DNA from: Bacteroidaceae bacterium
Lineage (GTDB): Bacteria > Bacteroidota > Bacteroidia > Bacteroidales > Bacteroidaceae
Direction of reading: 5' to 3'
Length of the DNA stretch: 64,000 nucleotides
NCBI GenBank assembly: GCA_017621515.1
Contig: JAGASY010000126.1
Span: 1-64,000, forward strand
Made by a program: the position numbers and the translations under genes. The notes beneath the pieces are model-generated. The model saw only the letters and a list, made by a program, of their open reading frames with translations, did not search any database and was not told the origin of the DNA. This document shows, one piece after another, positions 26,008 to 34,432 of this stretch (position 1 is the stretch's first letter; each line of letters opens with the position of its first letter).

Positions 26008-26934
26008 ATGAGAAAAATAATAGGAATAGGCGAGACAATAATGGACATCATATTCAAGGACGGACAACCTACAGCTGCCGTTCCCGGAGGTTCTGTTTTC
26101 AATGGTATTATCTCGCTTGGACGTCTCGGACAGAATGTCACCATGATTAGCGAAACGGGCAATGACCGTGTGGGAAGCCTGATTCTTGATTTTATGAGAA
26201 GCAATGGAGTAAGCACCGATAATATAAATGTATATCATGACAGCCGTTCCGCCATTTCATTGGCATGGCTTAATGAGAACAACGATGCGGAATACTCTTT
26301 TTATAAGGATTATCCCAAAGCGCGGCTCGACATTGCCGAATGGCCCGAGATAAACAAGGACGACATTGTGATGATGGGGTCTTATTTCGTGCTTAATCCA
26401 ATCCTGCGACCGAAAGTGAAAGAGTTTTTGGATTATGCCCGCCGCCACGAAGCTCTCATATACTATGACCTGAATTTCCGGAGCACACACCGCGCCGAAG
26501 CCATCAAACTCTATGCCGACATTCTCGAAAATTTGGAATATGCCGATATTGTTCGTGGCTCGACAGAAGACCTTGAGAACATGTTCGGCATATCCGATGC
26601 CGACAAGGTATATAAGAAGGAGATTGATTTCTATTGCAAAAACATGCTTTGCACGGCTGCCGAAGGAGATATACGTCTCATCACTCCCGCCGTGTCCAAG
26701 TCCTATTCTGTAGAGAAAATAGAAACTGTAAGCACCATTGGAGCAGGAGACAACTTCAATGCAGGAATCATCTACGGACTTATCAAAGAGAATGTGGGAA
26801 GAGATGACATTTCTCGTATCACTTCCGATAAATGGGACAAGATTGTGGGCTATGGATGTACTTTTGCCGCAGAAGTATGCCAAAGCTTTCACAATTCAAT
26901 TTCTCTTGAATTTGCAAAGAATTTTCTCGGTTAA
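26008..26934 (+). CDS. PfkB-family carbohydrate or nucleoside kinase
   Basis: An ATP-dependent kinase of the ribokinase superfamily. The 308-residue protein starts MRKIIGIGETIMDIIFKDG and has the N-terminal GG motif (AVPGGSVFNGIISLGRLG, residues about 28-45) and the C-terminal anion-hole/catalytic motif STIGAGDNFNAGI (residues about 241-253, with the catalytic Asp). The GDRVGxxI and DLNFR motifs are also present. Known Bacteroidetes members with this pattern are annotated as fructokinases or general carbohydrate kinases. The substrate is not fixed by these motifs. Downstream is a palindrome and then element C, convergent with miaB. Cytosolic. Confidence 0.88.
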   Translation: MRKIIGIGETIMDIIFKDGQPTAAVPGGSVFNGIISLGRLGQNVTMISETGNDRVGSLILDFMRSNGVSTDNINVYHDSRSAISLAWLNENNDAEYSFYKDYPKARLDIAEWPEINKDDIVMMGSYFVLNPILRPKVKEFLDYARRHEALIYYDLNFRSTHRAEAIKLYADILENLEYADIVRGSTEDLENMFGISDADKVYKKEIDFYCKNMLCTAAEGDIRLITPAVSKSYSVEKIETVSTIGAGDNFNAGIIYGLIKENVGRDDISRITSDKWDKIVGYGCTFAAEVCQSFHNSISLEFAKNFLG

Positions 26935-26993
26935 TAAATAAGTAGCGCAATATAATAAAATACTTTTTGTATAATTAGACATATTCAATGCCT

Positions 26994-27041
26994 TTAAGTG
27001 GGTATATTCGACGGAAGTATATGTCGAATGTACCCACTTAA
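26994..27041 (+). repeat. REP-like palindrome after the pfkB-type gene
   Basis: TTAAGTGGGTATATTCGAC (26994-27012) pairs with GTCGAATGTACCCACTTAA (27023-27041) with one mismatch. It lies 60 bases past the stop and directly abuts element C. The T-rich sequence needed for classical termination is weak. Confidence 0.7.
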
Positions 27042-27868
27042 AAAATATTAAAAAACAAACTCAAACATCACTTTCCTTTTCTGACAAAATGATATTTTCG
27101 CTCAAAATGTAAATTTAACACTTCGAGTGATTTTTTGCCGAGGGTGAAGAGACAAAAAATTTATTGCAAAGATAAATTATTGATAATCAAAGGAATACAA
27201 AACTCTTCAAAATACTCAAAAAAACGCACCAGACATGATTTTTTGAAAATTCTGAGTATTTTAGTAATCTATTGATTATTAATATCTTACAAACAAACTC
27301 TCCGTTTTTCTCCTCAAATGTCACCAAAAAGCCACTCTCTTTTGAGTTTCTGTTCAGACACACTTCCCAAGCAGAATATTATACACTTCTTAACATTCAA
27401 ACCGAAGCAAACTGTCCTTTTCTTCGCTTCCCACTGTAATTTTATTTTCAGCGCACTGTTTTTATTTTTTCAGCGCACAGTGAAAGAATTTCCACTGCGC
27501 TGCAAATAAAATTGCAGTGCGCTGGAAATGTAACGACAGTGCGCTGGAAATTTGAAAACTTAGTAGTTTTTTTCCAAAAACTCTTCGCCGAAGATAAACA
27601 AATGTAAAAGAACCGTTTCAAAATGAAACACTATTTCACAAATCCCGGAGGCTTCATGAAATGCGTATAAAAGCCTCATTCTTCGATAAAAGTTCGTCGC
27701 ACTTCATTTTGGAGCGTTCCAGAAGGCTTAGATTTTTAACATTTGACAAAATCAGAAAGAAAGTATTTCAATGTAAAACCTTCGTTTTGAAACCCAAATC
27801 ATCAAAAACCGTCTCATTTTGTCAGAAAATAATTTTGTTAAAAAATATATATAGAAAATTTTGTTATA
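27042..27868 (+). repeat. Element C: ~755-bp intergenic repeat, subtype II (type copy)
   Basis: The inverted-repeat ends TTTTCTGACAAAATGA (27077-27092) and TCATTTTGTCAGAAAA (27814-27829) are perfect complements over 16 bp and 753 bp from outer end to outer end. The core holds five 10-bp GCGC palindromes at 27449, 27471, 27493, 27515 and 27537, exactly 22 bp apart, with a degenerate sixth at 27427. The flank AAAACTTAGTAGT occurs on the right only (subtype II). Two short frames shared with the other copies are present. One runs through FEFLFRHTSQAEYYTLLNI and ends near 27437. The other starts at 27661 with MRIKASFFDKSSSHFILERS. No transposase, recombinase or RNA gene is recognised. Sequence outside the inverted repeats (about 35-40 bp on each side) is also partly shared between copies. 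Confidence 0.85.
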
Positions 27869-27880
27869 GGAAACTTTTAT

Positions 27881-27927
27881 AGTTGTATTCAGCTGTTGAG
27901 CACATCCACTTAAACAGCTGAATACAA
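27881..27927 (-). terminator. Palindrome after miaB
   Basis: A perfect 16-bp stem GTTGTATTCAGCTGTT / AACAGCTGAATACAAC. The loop contains ACATCCACTTAA, the word found in the other REP-like palindromes. It lies 26 bases past the miaB stop. Confidence 0.65.
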
Positions 27928-27952
27928 CTCAATTAGAAACTATTGAAAATCT

Positions 27953-29260
27953 TTATGAACAGACTGTTCCTTTCAGCGTAGCAGAGCTTGATTCTGTAAT
28001 CTTAACTGTTACAAAGTCGCCAATATGAATATTTCCTCTGTCAAATACAACCACTTTGTTCTGAGCCGTGCGTCCGAAAAGTTGCTCACGTGAACGCTTG
28101 CTTACACCTTCTACAAGCACCTCAAAAGTATGCCCGATGTCGCGCTTGTAACTTTCTGCCGACAACTCGTTCTGTAAAGCTATCATTTCATTGAGACGGC
28201 GAATCTTTGTCTCTTCGGGCACATCGTCCGGAAGATGTTTTGAAGCGTAAGTCCCCGGACGTTCCGAATACTTGAACATAAATGCCGAATCATATCCGCA
28301 TTCTTTCATGAGCGAAAGAGACAACTGGTGGTCTTCCTCCGTTTCCGAGTGATAACCGACAAAAATGTCAGTCGTCAGCCCGCAGTCCGGCAAGATTCTC
28401 CGTATGGCTGCCACACGGTTCATATACCATTCGCGAGTATATTTTCTGTTCATCAGTTTCAGTATGCGGTCGCTTCCGCTTTGAACAGGCAAGTGGATAT
28501 GACGGCAAATATTCTTGTGAGCGGCTATCACATGCAGAGTCTCATCGCTCATATCTTTAGGATGCGAAGTTGTGAAGCGTACCCTCATCTCCGGTACACT
28601 CTCTGCCACACGCTGAAGCAGTTGCGGGAAATCAATATCCTCAAATTTGTATGAATTGACATTCTGCCCGAGCAGAGTCACTTCCTTGTAGCCTCTTTGC
28701 GACAAGTCTTTCACTTCTGCCAGTATGCTATCTACATCACGACTGCGCTCCCTGCCTCTTGTGTAAGGAACGATACAATAGTGGCAGAAGTTGTTGCATC
28801 CGCGCATGATGCTGACAAATCCTGATATATGACTTCCGCAGATGCGTTCCGGAATAATGTCGCGATAAGTTTCAGTGGTCGATAATTCCACGTTGATGGC
28901 TTTCTCTCCAACTTCTACTGCTGCAAAAAGTTCCGGAAGAGTGAGATAAGCATCCGGTCCGGCAACAAGATCGGCATGATGTTTTTCTATCAAGTCCGTC
29001 TTCACTCTTTCCGCCATACATCCCACCACACCGATGATAAGCCGGTGTCCCTTCTTTCTCAACGAGTGGAGCGCTTCAAGACGATTGAGTATTTTCTGTT
29101 CAGCGTTGTCGCGGACTGAACATGTATTCAGCAACACCGCATCTGCTTCGTCTATACTCTGGCATGACTCATATCCCGCCATCTTCATAACAGATGCAAT
29201 GACCTCACTGTCTGCCACGTTCATCTGGCAGCCGTATGTTTCTATAAAAAGTTTTTTCAT
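27953..29260 (-). CDS. miaB: tRNA-2-methylthio-N6-dimethylallyladenosine synthase
   Basis: A radical-SAM methylthiotransferase that modifies adenosine 37 in tRNAs reading U-starting codons. About 435 residues, with the three parts expected: the N-terminal UPF0004 domain with cluster-binding cysteines (FIETYGCQMN, LLNTCSVRD, GVVGCMAER), the radical-SAM core CNNFCHYCIVPYTRGRERSR carrying CxxxCxxC, and a C-terminal TRAM domain (TFEVLVEGVSKRSREQLFGR, then GDFVTVKI). ATG 29260 is preferred to the TTG just before it. The gene has a -7 box on the minus strand and a palindrome after the stop. Cytosolic. GRNxxNKVVVF in TRAM reads GRTAQNKVVVF. The assignment is secure. Confidence 0.97.
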   Translation of the reverse strand: MKKLFIETYGCQMNVADSEVIASVMKMAGYESCQSIDEADAVLLNTCSVRDNAEQKILNRLEALHSLRKKGHRLIIGVVGCMAERVKTDLIEKHHADLVAGPDAYLTLPELFAAVEVGEKAINVELSTTETYRDIIPERICGSHISGFVSIMRGCNNFCHYCIVPYTRGRERSRDVDSILAEVKDLSQRGYKEVTLLGQNVNSYKFEDIDFPQLLQRVAESVPEMRVRFTTSHPKDMSDETLHVIAAHKNICRHIHLPVQSGSDRILKLMNRKYTREWYMNRVAAIRRILPDCGLTTDIFVGYHSETEEDHQLSLSLMKECGYDSAFMFKYSERPGTYASKHLPDDVPEETKIRRLNEMIALQNELSAESYKRDIGHTFEVLVEGVSKRSREQLFGRTAQNKVVVFDRGNIHIGDFVTVKITESSSATLKGTVCS

Positions 29261-29286
29261 CAAGAGATTTTTTCAAAATTAATGTG

Positions 29287-29294
29287 CAAAGATA
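29287..29294 (-). promoter_or_regulatory. -7 box of the miaB promoter
   Basis: The minus strand reads TATCTTTG, with TTTC 20 bases upstream. It lies 26 bases before the ATG. Confidence 0.55.
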
Positions 29295-29353
29295 ATGCAA
29301 ATGGCAGAAACTTGAAAGTTTTCTCATTTACCATTTGAATATAAAGGAGTTGT

Positions 29354-30397
29354 TTAAATTTTCTTGCTGTAGATTCTTATCTTCTTGTCCGCATCATCAA
29401 AACCTTCATACACCTGTCCTTTTAACACAGGAGCATTCACTCCTTCGTTAAGCACAATGTCACCGGTCTCTACATACGCTTCATCCCACAGTCCGTCATC
29501 GATAAAGCTTTGAAGCAATTGACGTCCGCCCTCAACAAGAAGAGTCTGTATGCCTCGCTCATAAAGTTTCTCCAATATCTGCGGTATTATATCACAATTG
29601 AAATCAATAAAAATTTCTTCCACATTGTCGCGAACAATCTTCCGGGAAGCTTCAGAGGAAGAAAAAATCAGAGTAGAAACCAAAGAATCGAATATGTGAA
29701 GCGAATCGGGAAGCGTCCCGCACCGGTCTATCACCACTCTGACTGGATTATCTCCGCACCAGTTCCGCGTTGTCAACGAAGGATTGTCAAGAAGAACAGT
29801 ACGTCTTCCCACTATGATGGCTTGATGCTCCGCACGCCGCTTGTGTCCCCATATACTGGTATAGCTGTCGGAAATCATTGCACGCGGTTTATCATCAGGT
29901 GTATCGATAAACCCATCGGCACTCTGCGCCCATTTGAGCGTAATGAAAGGACGGTGCTTGCTGTGGAATGTCATGAAACGCTTGTTCAACTTCATGCACT
30001 CGTCTTCCAATACACCCACCTTCACTTCTATTCCCGCATCACGAAGTTTCTGTATTCCTCTTCCGCTCACTTTGGCAAAAGGATCCACACATCCTACAAC
30101 GACACGACGCAATCCTTTCTCTATGATAAAGTCTGCGCACGGCGGAGTTTTTCCATAGTGCGAACAAGGTTCAAGACTCACATATATGGTAGATTCACGG
30201 AGCAGAGCAGCATCTTTCACGGAAGCTATGGCATTCACTTCCGCATGTCCTTCTCCACAACGCACATGATAACCTTCGCCAATGATTCTCCCATTGCAGA
30301 CAATGACCGCTCCCACCATCGGATTCGGTCGAGCGTTCTTTCTTCCGTTTGCGGCAAGTTGCAGACAACGCCGCATATATATTTCATCTGTACTCAT
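29354..30397 (-). CDS. ribD: Bifunctional riboflavin biosynthesis deaminase/reductase
   Basis: Carries out the second and third steps of riboflavin synthesis: deamination of the pyrimidine amine and NADPH reduction of the ribosyl side chain. The 347-residue protein has an N-terminal zinc deaminase domain with GEGHAEVNAI (catalytic HAE) and PCSHYGKTPPCADFI (Zn Cys residues), then a C-terminal reductase domain from about residue 150 (ITLKWAQSADGFID, IIVGRRTVLLDNPSLTTR, LLVEGGRQLLQSFID). Length is normal. No other rib genes and no FMN riboswitch-like fold are seen upstream. It lies upstream of miaB on the same strand with a 93-base gap that contains miaB's own promoter. Confidence 0.96.
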   Translation of the reverse strand: MSTDEIYMRRCLQLAANGRKNARPNPMVGAVIVCNGRIIGEGYHVRCGEGHAEVNAIASVKDAALLRESTIYVSLEPCSHYGKTPPCADFIIEKGLRRVVVGCVDPFAKVSGRGIQKLRDAGIEVKVGVLEDECMKLNKRFMTFHSKHRPFITLKWAQSADGFIDTPDDKPRAMISDSYTSIWGHKRRAEHQAIIVGRRTVLLDNPSLTTRNWCGDNPVRVVIDRCGTLPDSLHIFDSLVSTLIFSSSEASRKIVRDNVEEIFIDFNCDIIPQILEKLYERGIQTLLVEGGRQLLQSFIDDGLWDEAYVETGDIVLNEGVNAPVLKGQVYEGFDDADKKIRIYSKKI

Positions 30398-30617
30398 ATT
30401 TTCCTATTATATATTAATGAACTTACAAGTTGAAAAATACTTTTCTCCAATTCTTTTTTTCTTTATGATTTCTCATTCTGTACAAACAGGCAAAAACAAG
30501 AAAAAAAGCACCGAAAACGAGGACAAAATAAAGTACTTTTTTACAGGTGTCCAAACTATAATGGAATAAAAAACTCATTATCAGCACAAAACATTCAAAA
30601 TATTTAACAAAATGCCG

Positions 30618-30625
30618 TAACTTTG
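30618..30625 (+). promoter_or_regulatory. -7 box of the SulP transporter promoter
   Basis: TAACTTTG matches TAnnTTTG, 52 bases before the ATG. The rest of 30398-30677 shows no other feature. Confidence 0.5.
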
Positions 30626-30677
30626 CCGCCTCAATACAAACAAATTATAAAATAAGATTTTTAAGGTTACAAAGAAA

Positions 30678-32351
30678 ATGAAGATTCTAAAATCAAGACC
30701 GGAGCTGCTGAACACGATGCGCAGCTACAACAAACAAAAATTCATGGCAGACTTAATGGCGGGAATCATAGTGGGTATCGTAGCACTCCCGCTTGCCATT
30801 GCATTCGGTATTGCTTCAGGTGTGTCGCCGGAAAAAGGAATACTCACAGCCATAGTGGCAGGTTTCGCCATCTCTTTCTTCGGAGGAAGCAGAGTGCAGA
30901 TAGGCGGTCCCACGGGAGCCTTCATTGTCATCATTTACGGAATCATACAACAGTACGGACTTGAAGGACTTGCCATAGCCACAGTGCTTGCCGGAGCGTT
31001 TCTGATACTTCTCGGTGTCTTCCGTCTCGGTACCATCATAAAATATATTCCTTATCCTATCGTAGTCGGATTCACAAGCGGTATAGCACTGACCATTTTC
31101 ACCACTCAGATAAAAGATTTGTTCGGACTGACGATAGAAGGCGAAGTTCCTGCCGACTTCATATCGAAATGGGGAGTGTATGGACAGAATTTCGCCTCAT
31201 TGGACATTCCTACCACCATTGTTGGAATACTGTCTGTGGTCATCATTGCCATAACTCCTAAGTTTTCAAAGAAAGTTCCCGGCTCACTGATTGCCATAAT
31301 CGTCATGACCATTGCCGGAATCATCATGACCAACTATTTCGGCATACACGTAGATACCATCGGAGACAGATTCAAGATTGACCCTTCCATGCCGGAAGCA
31401 AATGTGCCGGACATGAACTGGGAGACCATAAAGGGACTTATCTCTCCGGCAATCACCATTGCTGTGCTCGGCGCCATAGAGTCTCTACTTTCCGCCACTG
31501 TGGCAGACGGTATTATCGGTCATCACCACGATTCAAATCAGGAGCTTATAGGACAAGGTATCGCCAACATTGTTTCGCCTATATTCGGCGGTATTCCTGC
31601 CACAGGAGCAATAGCACGTACAATGACTAATATCAACAACGGAGGAAAAACTCCGGTGGCAGGTATCATCCATGCCATAGTATTGCTGCTCATTTATTTC
31701 TTCCTTATGCCGTATGCACAGTACATTCCTATGTCGTGTCTTGCCGGTGTACTGGTAATCGTTTCCTACAACATGAGCGGATGGCGCACAGTACGCGAAC
31801 TTATGCACAATCCGAAGTCGGACGTGACTGTATTGTGGCTCACGTTCATACTCACGGTGATATTCGACCTTACCATCGCCATTGAAGTAGGACTGGTGCT
31901 TGCCTGTCTGCTCTGTATGCGTCGAATGGCAGAAACCACCCAAGTGTCTGTACTTACCGACGAGATAGACCCTAACGAAGAAAGCGATTTGGAAGTTACG
32001 AATGTGGAGCACCTCATCATTCCGGAAGGTGTAGAAGTATATGAAATAAACGGTCCTTATTTCTTCGGTATTGCCAGCAAGTTTGAAGATATCATGGCAG
32101 GACAGAACGACCGTCCTAAAGTCCGCATCATACGTATGCGAAAGATTCCGTTCATAGACTCCACCGGTATTCATAATCTCACCAACCTTATCTCAATGAG
32201 CCATAAGGAAGGAATCAAGATTATCCTTTCGGGAGTCAACGAATATGTGAAATCAGTGCTCGAAAAGAACGGCTTCAACGAATTGCTCGGAAAAGAAAAT
32301 ATATGTCCGAACATCAATGTGGCTCTTGAAAAAGCCAAGACTCACATTTAA
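30678..32351 (+). CDS. SulP-family anion transporter with C-terminal STAS domain
   Basis: An inner-membrane transporter for sulfate, bicarbonate or another small anion. The 557-residue protein has 10-12 hydrophobic segments between residues about 24 and 420, with the family motifs LMAGIIVGIVALPLAIAFGI, GGSRVQIGGPTGAFIVI and SPIFGGIPATGAIARTMTN. A cytosolic STAS domain follows (residues about 445-555: EVYEINGPYFFGIASKFED, PFIDSTGIHNLTNL). The Ser of the STAS DST motif is present. The next gene is 36 bases further on the same strand. Codons favour C over G, unlike plus-strand genes beyond 36 kb. Substrate specificity cannot be read from sequence. Confidence 0.93.
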   Translation: MKILKSRPELLNTMRSYNKQKFMADLMAGIIVGIVALPLAIAFGIASGVSPEKGILTAIVAGFAISFFGGSRVQIGGPTGAFIVIIYGIIQQYGLEGLAIATVLAGAFLILLGVFRLGTIIKYIPYPIVVGFTSGIALTIFTTQIKDLFGLTIEGEVPADFISKWGVYGQNFASLDIPTTIVGILSVVIIAITPKFSKKVPGSLIAIIVMTIAGIIMTNYFGIHVDTIGDRFKIDPSMPEANVPDMNWETIKGLISPAITIAVLGAIESLLSATVADGIIGHHHDSNQELIGQGIANIVSPIFGGIPATGAIARTMTNINNGGKTPVAGIIHAIVLLLIYFFLMPYAQYIPMSCLAGVLVIVSYNMSGWRTVRELMHNPKSDVTVLWLTFILTVIFDLTIAIEVGLVLACLLCMRRMAETTQVSVLTDEIDPNEESDLEVTNVEHLIIPEGVEVYEINGPYFFGIASKFEDIMAGQNDRPKVRIIRMRKIPFIDSTGIHNLTNLISMSHKEGIKIILSGVNEYVKSVLEKNGFNELLGKENICPNINVALEKAKTHI

Positions 32352-32387
32352 ATTCATTTGTTACAGTTATCCATTGTTCAGACAATC

Positions 32388-33650
32388 ATGAAAATAGGAG
32401 TAATAGGAGGCGGAGCTGCCGGGTTCTTTTTTGCCATCAATGCAAAAGAAATGTATCCAGATGCAGAAATAGCCATATATGAAAAAGCAAACAAGGTACT
32501 GTCCAAAGTGAAAATATCCGGAGGAGGAAGATGCAATGTGACCAATTCTTTTGAAGATGTCACCGATCTGAAGTTCATATATCCTCGCGGAGAAAGAGTT
32601 ATGAAAAGGCTTTTCAACACTTTCGACAATGCGGATGCTTACAGATGGTTTGAGAAACACGGAGTGAAACTGACCACTCAGGAAGACCATTGTGTGTTTC
32701 CGCAGTCGCAAGACTCCGGCAGCATCATCCGTTGCTTCTTGTCGCAGGCAAAAAAGTTCGGCATACATGTCTTCACTAACTGCAAAGTAACGGAGATAAA
32801 GAAGGAAGAAAACGAGAAGTTTGTTCTCCACATAGAAAAGTATAAAAGCACGCAGAAAGAAGGTTCGGCAAGAACCATAGAGAAAATGGAAGAAAAGATG
32901 GATTTCGTAGTCGTCACGACAGGAGGAAGTCCACGATACGAAGGACTGCAGTGGCTGGAATCTCTCGGACACAAAATATCCATGCCTGTACCATCGTTGT
33001 TCACTTTCAACATCTGCTCAAAAGAATTGAGAGAACTCATGGGAACGGTATCCGAGAATGCCATTGTTTCCATCCCTGCCACCAAATTCAGAAGCCAAGG
33101 TGCGCTGCTCATCACCCACTGGGGAATGAGCGGACCTGCCATACTGAAGCTGTCATCATACGCAGCACGTCATCTTGCAGACAACAGCTACTGCTCTCCG
33201 TTGCTGGTCAACTGGAGCGGAGTGTCCGACATGGATACTGTGACCGAATATATCCGCAATATAGCGACAGAGAACGTTCACAAGCAACTTTCGAGCATAC
33301 GTCCTTATAATATCCCGTCGCGTCTGTGGAACTACATCGTGTGCAAATCAGATATTCAGACAGACAAACGCTGGGGAGAACTTGGCAAGAAAGGCATCAA
33401 CCGCATAGTCAACAATCTCATGAACGATTCCTACAAGATTGAAGGAAAGAGTGCGTTCAGGGAGGAGTTTGTGACATGCGGCGGAATAAGCACCGAATCG
33501 GTCAATATCAATACGCTTGAAAGCAAACACTGTCCGGGACTCTATTTCGCAGGTGAGATACTCGACATTGATGCTGTCACAGGAGGATTCAACTTCCAGA
33601 CGGCATGGACTACTGCCTTCGTGGTGGCAAAACAGCTGACATCGAAATAA
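32388..33650 (+). CDS. BaiN/HI0933-family FAD-dependent oxidoreductase
   Basis: A flavoprotein of the BaiN/aminoacetone-oxidase-like group. The start is ATG 32388 (MKIGVIGGGAAGFFFAINA), because the FAD-binding GxGxxG lies at residues 7-12; an earlier in-frame TTG at 32358 is rejected. About 420 residues. Further motifs are IYEKANKVLSKVKISGGGRCNVTN (residues about 35-58, read as two adjoining blocks), a second dinucleotide-binding block VTTGGSPRYEGLQWLESLGH, and the C-terminal FAD block LYFAGEILDIDAVTGGFN. The physiological substrate of most members is unknown; a clostridial relative acts in bile-acid metabolism. It may be co-transcribed with the SulP gene. A strong terminator follows. Confidence 0.88.
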   Translation: MKIGVIGGGAAGFFFAINAKEMYPDAEIAIYEKANKVLSKVKISGGGRCNVTNSFEDVTDLKFIYPRGERVMKRLFNTFDNADAYRWFEKHGVKLTTQEDHCVFPQSQDSGSIIRCFLSQAKKFGIHVFTNCKVTEIKKEENEKFVLHIEKYKSTQKEGSARTIEKMEEKMDFVVVTTGGSPRYEGLQWLESLGHKISMPVPSLFTFNICSKELRELMGTVSENAIVSIPATKFRSQGALLITHWGMSGPAILKLSSYAARHLADNSYCSPLLVNWSGVSDMDTVTEYIRNIATENVHKQLSSIRPYNIPSRLWNYIVCKSDIQTDKRWGELGKKGINRIVNNLMNDSYKIEGKSAFREEFVTCGGISTESVNINTLESKHCPGLYFAGEILDIDAVTGGFNFQTAWTTAFVVAKQLTSK

Positions 33651-33680
33651 GCGGACAAAACGCTTCCGCATCACACGTGT

Positions 33681-33720
33681 ATCTCCCGGTTTATCACAGG
33701 GATAAACCGGGAGATATTTT
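33681..33720 (+). terminator. Terminator of the BaiN-like gene
   Basis: A perfect 15-bp stem ATCTCCCGGTTTATC / GATAAACCGGGAGAT with a five-base loop, followed by ATTTTT. Confidence 0.9.
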
Positions 33721-34412
33721 TATGAGCATTTTTTCCTTCCACACATTTCCGGTAATAAAAACTCTCAAGGAAGAGAAAAATTTCACATTCAAGGAAGTTT
33801 TCTGCAAAACTTTTCGTAATCTTGCACCGACAAAACTATTTTCCGCCACATTTCCCTCCAATCTTTTCAAAAGCTTTTATATATATTATATCCTTTCTTT
33901 TAAATTTAAAAACTCTATGATAATAATAATAGAGTGTCGATAACGTAGAAAAGAAAAAGAGGATTTATTTGTATATTAAGTTATTGTTTTGAGACTATAT
34001 GGTTACTGACATATTGTGAACATATATCCACATCGAAAAACATTGATATTCAGTATTCCTGTGATAACTATAAACAAGATGTTGAAAATACTTGATGTTT
34101 ATATTTTCTATAGTTTTGACATGTTGTTAACCTGTGTTTTTGGTGTAGAAACAATGTCGGAACTTTTCAATAACTTTTCTTGTTTTTTTGAAAGTGGGTG
34201 GAGCTTATATGTTTTATTGGTAAAAGCAAGAAGAAGTTATTGAAATCTGTTGACATATTATTGACATAGTTTTCACTATGGTTTATGGTGTTTTCAACGC
34301 AGTTTATCAACATCTGCTATAGGAATAAGAAGTTTTATTCATTTTGTGGTGACAAAAGATATTATAGAAAGTTTGTACATAGTTTTCAACAGAAAAGTGT
34401 TGTATATTTTCA

Positions 34413-34432
34413 ATGTCAAATACATCCACTTA
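34413..34432. repeat. Half REP-like motif at the edge of element D
   Basis: TGTCAAATACATCCACTTAA is one arm of the palindrome family. The matching arm is missing here. Confidence 0.45.

Noticed and set aside
27318..27509. Protein gene in element C (and the matching frame at 34696-34887)
   Set aside because: This frame is not the one kept open across all copies and it runs through the palindrome array. No ribosome-binding or promoter context supports it.
27042..27868. Group II or group I intron
   Set aside because: The placement after terminators recalls group IIC introns, but there is no reverse transcriptase and no domain V-like hairpin that I can identify.
26994..27927. Insertion sequence with transposase
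   Set aside because: Inverted repeats exist, but no frame is long enough or has DDE, HUH or serine/tyrosine recombinase motifs. No clear target duplication could be found because flanks are also repeated.
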